Part shown: piece by piece, positions 33,861-35,794 of the stretch
Layout: every line of letters begins with the position of its first letter
How positions within the stretch are numbered: position 1 is the stretch's first letter
DNA from: Candidatus Methanoperedens nitratireducens
GTDB taxonomy: Archaea; Halobacteriota; Methanosarcinia; Methanosarcinales; Methanoperedenaceae
NCBI GenBank assembly: GCA_020724545.1
Contig: DYGR01000031.1
Coordinates: 1 to 35,794, forward strand
Direction of reading: 5' to 3'
DNA length: 35,794 nucleotides
Program-made: the position numbers and the translations under genes
Notes under the pieces: model-generated
Database searches by the model: none
Told to the model about the DNA's origin: nothing
Seen by the model: only the letters and a program-made list of their open reading frames with translations

Positions 33861-33990
33861 TCATACAGCGAGACAATCTGTGAAGGATTGATTTTGTAAA
33901 AACTGTTAGCAGATGGACTCAATTTGAGCGACACGTTTATATACCAAAAAGAATACTATATTAATAAGTGGGACTTAAAGCGGGATTTAA

Positions 33991-35259
33991 ATGTCTGGTG
34001 AAAAAATTGATTTAATTAAAAAATTGAATAGTTTTGAAGCGCATGAACTATTGCAGGAGTTAAGGTCTCGTCAGAAGAAAGCAAAATCCAGCGAATCTAT
34101 TCAAGATGTTGATTCAGCTACGATAGCTAAAGTATTGAAAGGTAAACAAAAGGTAATATATGAGGTAGATAATAGGCAAGATATATTTCTAGTTAGCAAT
34201 CCAAAAATTCTTGCTAATGCCGATTGTGTGGTAAGTTTATTTCGCGCTAGAGATGTTATAGATAATGGTGATGACACATCTACACTTACAACACAAAATT
34301 TTGGTACACAAAATAACTTATGCAATACTGAACGTTTTAGAGATCAACTAACTGGAGCCTTTTGTTCTGGTTTTCTGGTAGCTCCAGACATTATAGCTAC
34401 TGCAGGACATTGTGTCAATTCAAGTAACGTAACTAATATACGATTCGTCTTTGGGTTTAGAATGCTAGATGCAACAACACCACAGACTGTTATCGATAAC
34501 AATGAAATCTACCAAGGTATAAATGTAATAGATCGAAGAGAAACAGCCGGTGGTGCTGACTGGGCACTTGTCAGATTAGATAGAGCAGTAACAAATCATA
34601 CGATTGCTGAGCTTAGAAGAACTGGAATAATACAGGATAATCAAGCTGTTCATGTAATCGGGCATCCATCTGGACTTCCGATTAAATTTGCAGATGGATC
34701 GAAAGTTCGTGATAACACACCCAATGAATTTTTTGTTGCGAATTTAGATACTTATGGAGGCAATTCAGGTTCGCCAGTTTTCAATAGTGATACCCTTCAG
34801 GTTGAAGGAATCTTAGTAAGAGGAGAAGCAGATTTTGTCAGAGCTAACGGTTGCAACATTTCTCTTGTATGTCCAAGTACAGGCTGTAGGGGTGAAGACT
34901 GTACAAGAACCACTGAATTTTCAACTTTAGTGCCAGAAGGTGGGCCAGAAGTTATTTTGTTAAATACGACAATTTCATCCACGCTACCTGCTAAAGACAG
35001 CATTAAAGAATATGTTATTAAAGGAATTGAAAGTGGTAAAAAACTCATTATAAATTTAGTGGGGTCAGAAGAAGACCAGGATTTTGACTTATATGTTAAA
35101 TTCGGGTCACCTGCAAAGGTTGATGAATGGGATTACCGTGGTTATACTTCTACCTCCAATGAAGAAATAGTAATTGACCCAACCAAACAAGGAGATTACT
35201 ATATCACAGTGCACTCTTTTGCTGGTAAAGGTAATTTTAATCTTAAAGCCCAGGATTAA
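33991..35259 (+). CDS. Trypsin-fold serine protease with PPC domain
   Basis: The 422-residue protein has a charged helical N-terminal segment at about 1-50 (MSGEKIDLIKKLNSFEAHEL), which looks like a small interaction domain rather than a signal peptide. The S1 domain follows (about 75-315) with H140 in IIATAGHCVNS, D190 in GGADWALVRLD and S259 in TYGGNSGSPVF. A cysteine-rich insert reads NGCNISLVCPSTGCRGEDC. The C-terminal PPC beta-sandwich (about 336-422) has SGKKLIINLVGSEEDQDFDLY and GDYYITVHSFAGKGNFNL. PPC domains usually occur on secreted peptidases, so absence of an export signal is odd. TTTATATA lies about 55 bp before ATG 33991. Codon use is strongly A/T-biased compared with the housekeeping genes. 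Confidence 0.85.
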   Translation: MSGEKIDLIKKLNSFEAHELLQELRSRQKKAKSSESIQDVDSATIAKVLKGKQKVIYEVDNRQDIFLVSNPKILANADCVVSLFRARDVIDNGDDTSTLTTQNFGTQNNLCNTERFRDQLTGAFCSGFLVAPDIIATAGHCVNSSNVTNIRFVFGFRMLDATTPQTVIDNNEIYQGINVIDRRETAGGADWALVRLDRAVTNHTIAELRRTGIIQDNQAVHVIGHPSGLPIKFADGSKVRDNTPNEFFVANLDTYGGNSGSPVFNSDTLQVEGILVRGEADFVRANGCNISLVCPSTGCRGEDCTRTTEFSTLVPEGGPEVILLNTTISSTLPAKDSIKEYVIKGIESGKKLIINLVGSEEDQDFDLYVKFGSPAKVDEWDYRGYTSTSNEEIVIDPTKQGDYYITVHSFAGKGNFNLKAQD

Positions 35260-35794
35260 TACCATGTCAAGTCAAAACTTACAGAAAATACGAGCATCTG
35301 ATTTGAAAAGTTGGAATTATTGGGGTGGTTACCAATTCATGAGTTAGTCATTTAAATCTAACTGTTTTTTACGTATGCTGTAAAATTAAAGTGTTCATTT
35401 CCCCTTTTATATTAACTATCAACTCAACGAGGAAACCCACATTCAAGAGGTAGCCATCGATAAATAACATTTTTCGCATGTATTTGACGTGCAGTTCAAT
35501 ATTGTGAGAATAGAAATAAAGTTTTAGAAACAGTGAACTTGGATTTTAAAGATTGGAATGTACTACAAGACATCACAAAGGCAAACAGTTATGTAAAAAC
35601 TCAGATGTTCCACTCAACCTGCTTGTTTATTAATATGCAAGATGTGATCTTAGGTAATCTAAGCTGGTTGTTGATATATCTGCATATCAAAACCAAACAT
35701 AGACACGACAGATTGTGTAAAAACTATTTTTTTATAATTTCCAGACTACCCAATAAAACACAGTTTGTTATCTGATATCCTCCGTTCCAAAGGA
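35260..35794. other. AT-rich end of window without a supported gene
   Basis: These 535 bp hold only a 27-codon frame (35264-35347) and an 80-codon GTG frame (35533-35775). Neither has a convincing ribosome binding site, domain or composition. I see no tRNA, inverted repeat pair or transposase remnant. The next real gene is probably beyond the window. Confidence 0.5.

Noticed and set aside
35264-35775. 27- and 80-codon frames at the window end
   Set aside because: They have no ribosome binding site, domain or coding-like composition; not supported as genes.
1-35794. CRISPR array, rRNA genes, insertion sequences
   Set aside because: I saw no regularly spaced repeats, no rRNA-like conserved blocks and no transposase or paired terminal repeats in the window.

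Overview
The window reads as chromosome of a methanogen-type archaeon of the order Methanosarcinales. The best guess is a member of the Methanoperedenaceae (ANME-2d). The evidence is a methanogenesis-marker gene (mtxX), the corrinoid-protein subunits of acetyl-CoA decarbonylase/synthase (cdhD, cdhE), archaeal PurP, archaeal-type DnaG and CobT, FtsZ, DUF835 and KaiC-like signalling proteins, archaeal TATA boxes close to start codons, and a chorismate dehydratase-like gene (mqnA) that would imply menaquinone. The genus is inferred from this gene mix and was not tested by a search.

Layout. 1-1030: mtxX, followed by a 26-codon 5' fragment of what looks like a Trm5-type tRNA methyltransferase gene, cut off just before a repeated promoter block. 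1034-4145: a tight plus-strand cluster encoding a secreted beta-sandwich protein, a small membrane protein, a membrane-anchored double winged-helix regulator and a CPBP intramembrane protease. 4167-6700: an unrecognised membrane protein (minus), a small two-ORF locus that may be one frameshifted gene, and a 136-bp near-perfect copy of the 1034-1169 promoter plus signal-peptide segment, now an orphan. 6702-12675: a signalling cluster with a hybrid histidine kinase carrying two receiver domains, a single-domain receiver, a HisKA-HisKA-REC-DUF835 protein and, convergently, two KaiC-like ATPases, one of which has lost its Walker A lysine.

12948-19133: a small membrane protein, tRNA-Gln(CTG), a histone-deacetylase-family hydrolase, an FMN-binding-fold protein, ftsZ and cdhD-cdhE. 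19134-25123: small membrane proteins, DUF2117, a tandem DUF350 protein opposite a small HTH regulator, cobT-dnaG, and a TOPRIM protein overlapping a DUF167 protein. 25177-29637: mqnA, dprA, a COG2509-type FAD dehydrogenase and purP. One palindromic TATA box at about 25150 appears to serve both mqnA and the divergent DUF167 gene, each leaderless.

29800-35794 is visibly more AT-rich in its plus-strand genes and accessory in character. It holds a lipase-like alpha/beta hydrolase with a beta-sandwich tail, a stand-alone I9 (subtilisin-propeptide-like) protein, a subtilase with no signal peptide, a decayed emfourin-like protease-inhibitor gene, a small unknown protein, and a trypsin-fold protease with a helical N-terminal segment and a PPC domain. 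None of these starts with an obvious signal peptide. This grouping of apparently cytoplasmic hydrolases with stand-alone inhibitor-type domains is the best candidate here for an undescribed system. The second candidate is the membrane-bound regulator paired with an intramembrane protease at 1.1-4.1 kb.
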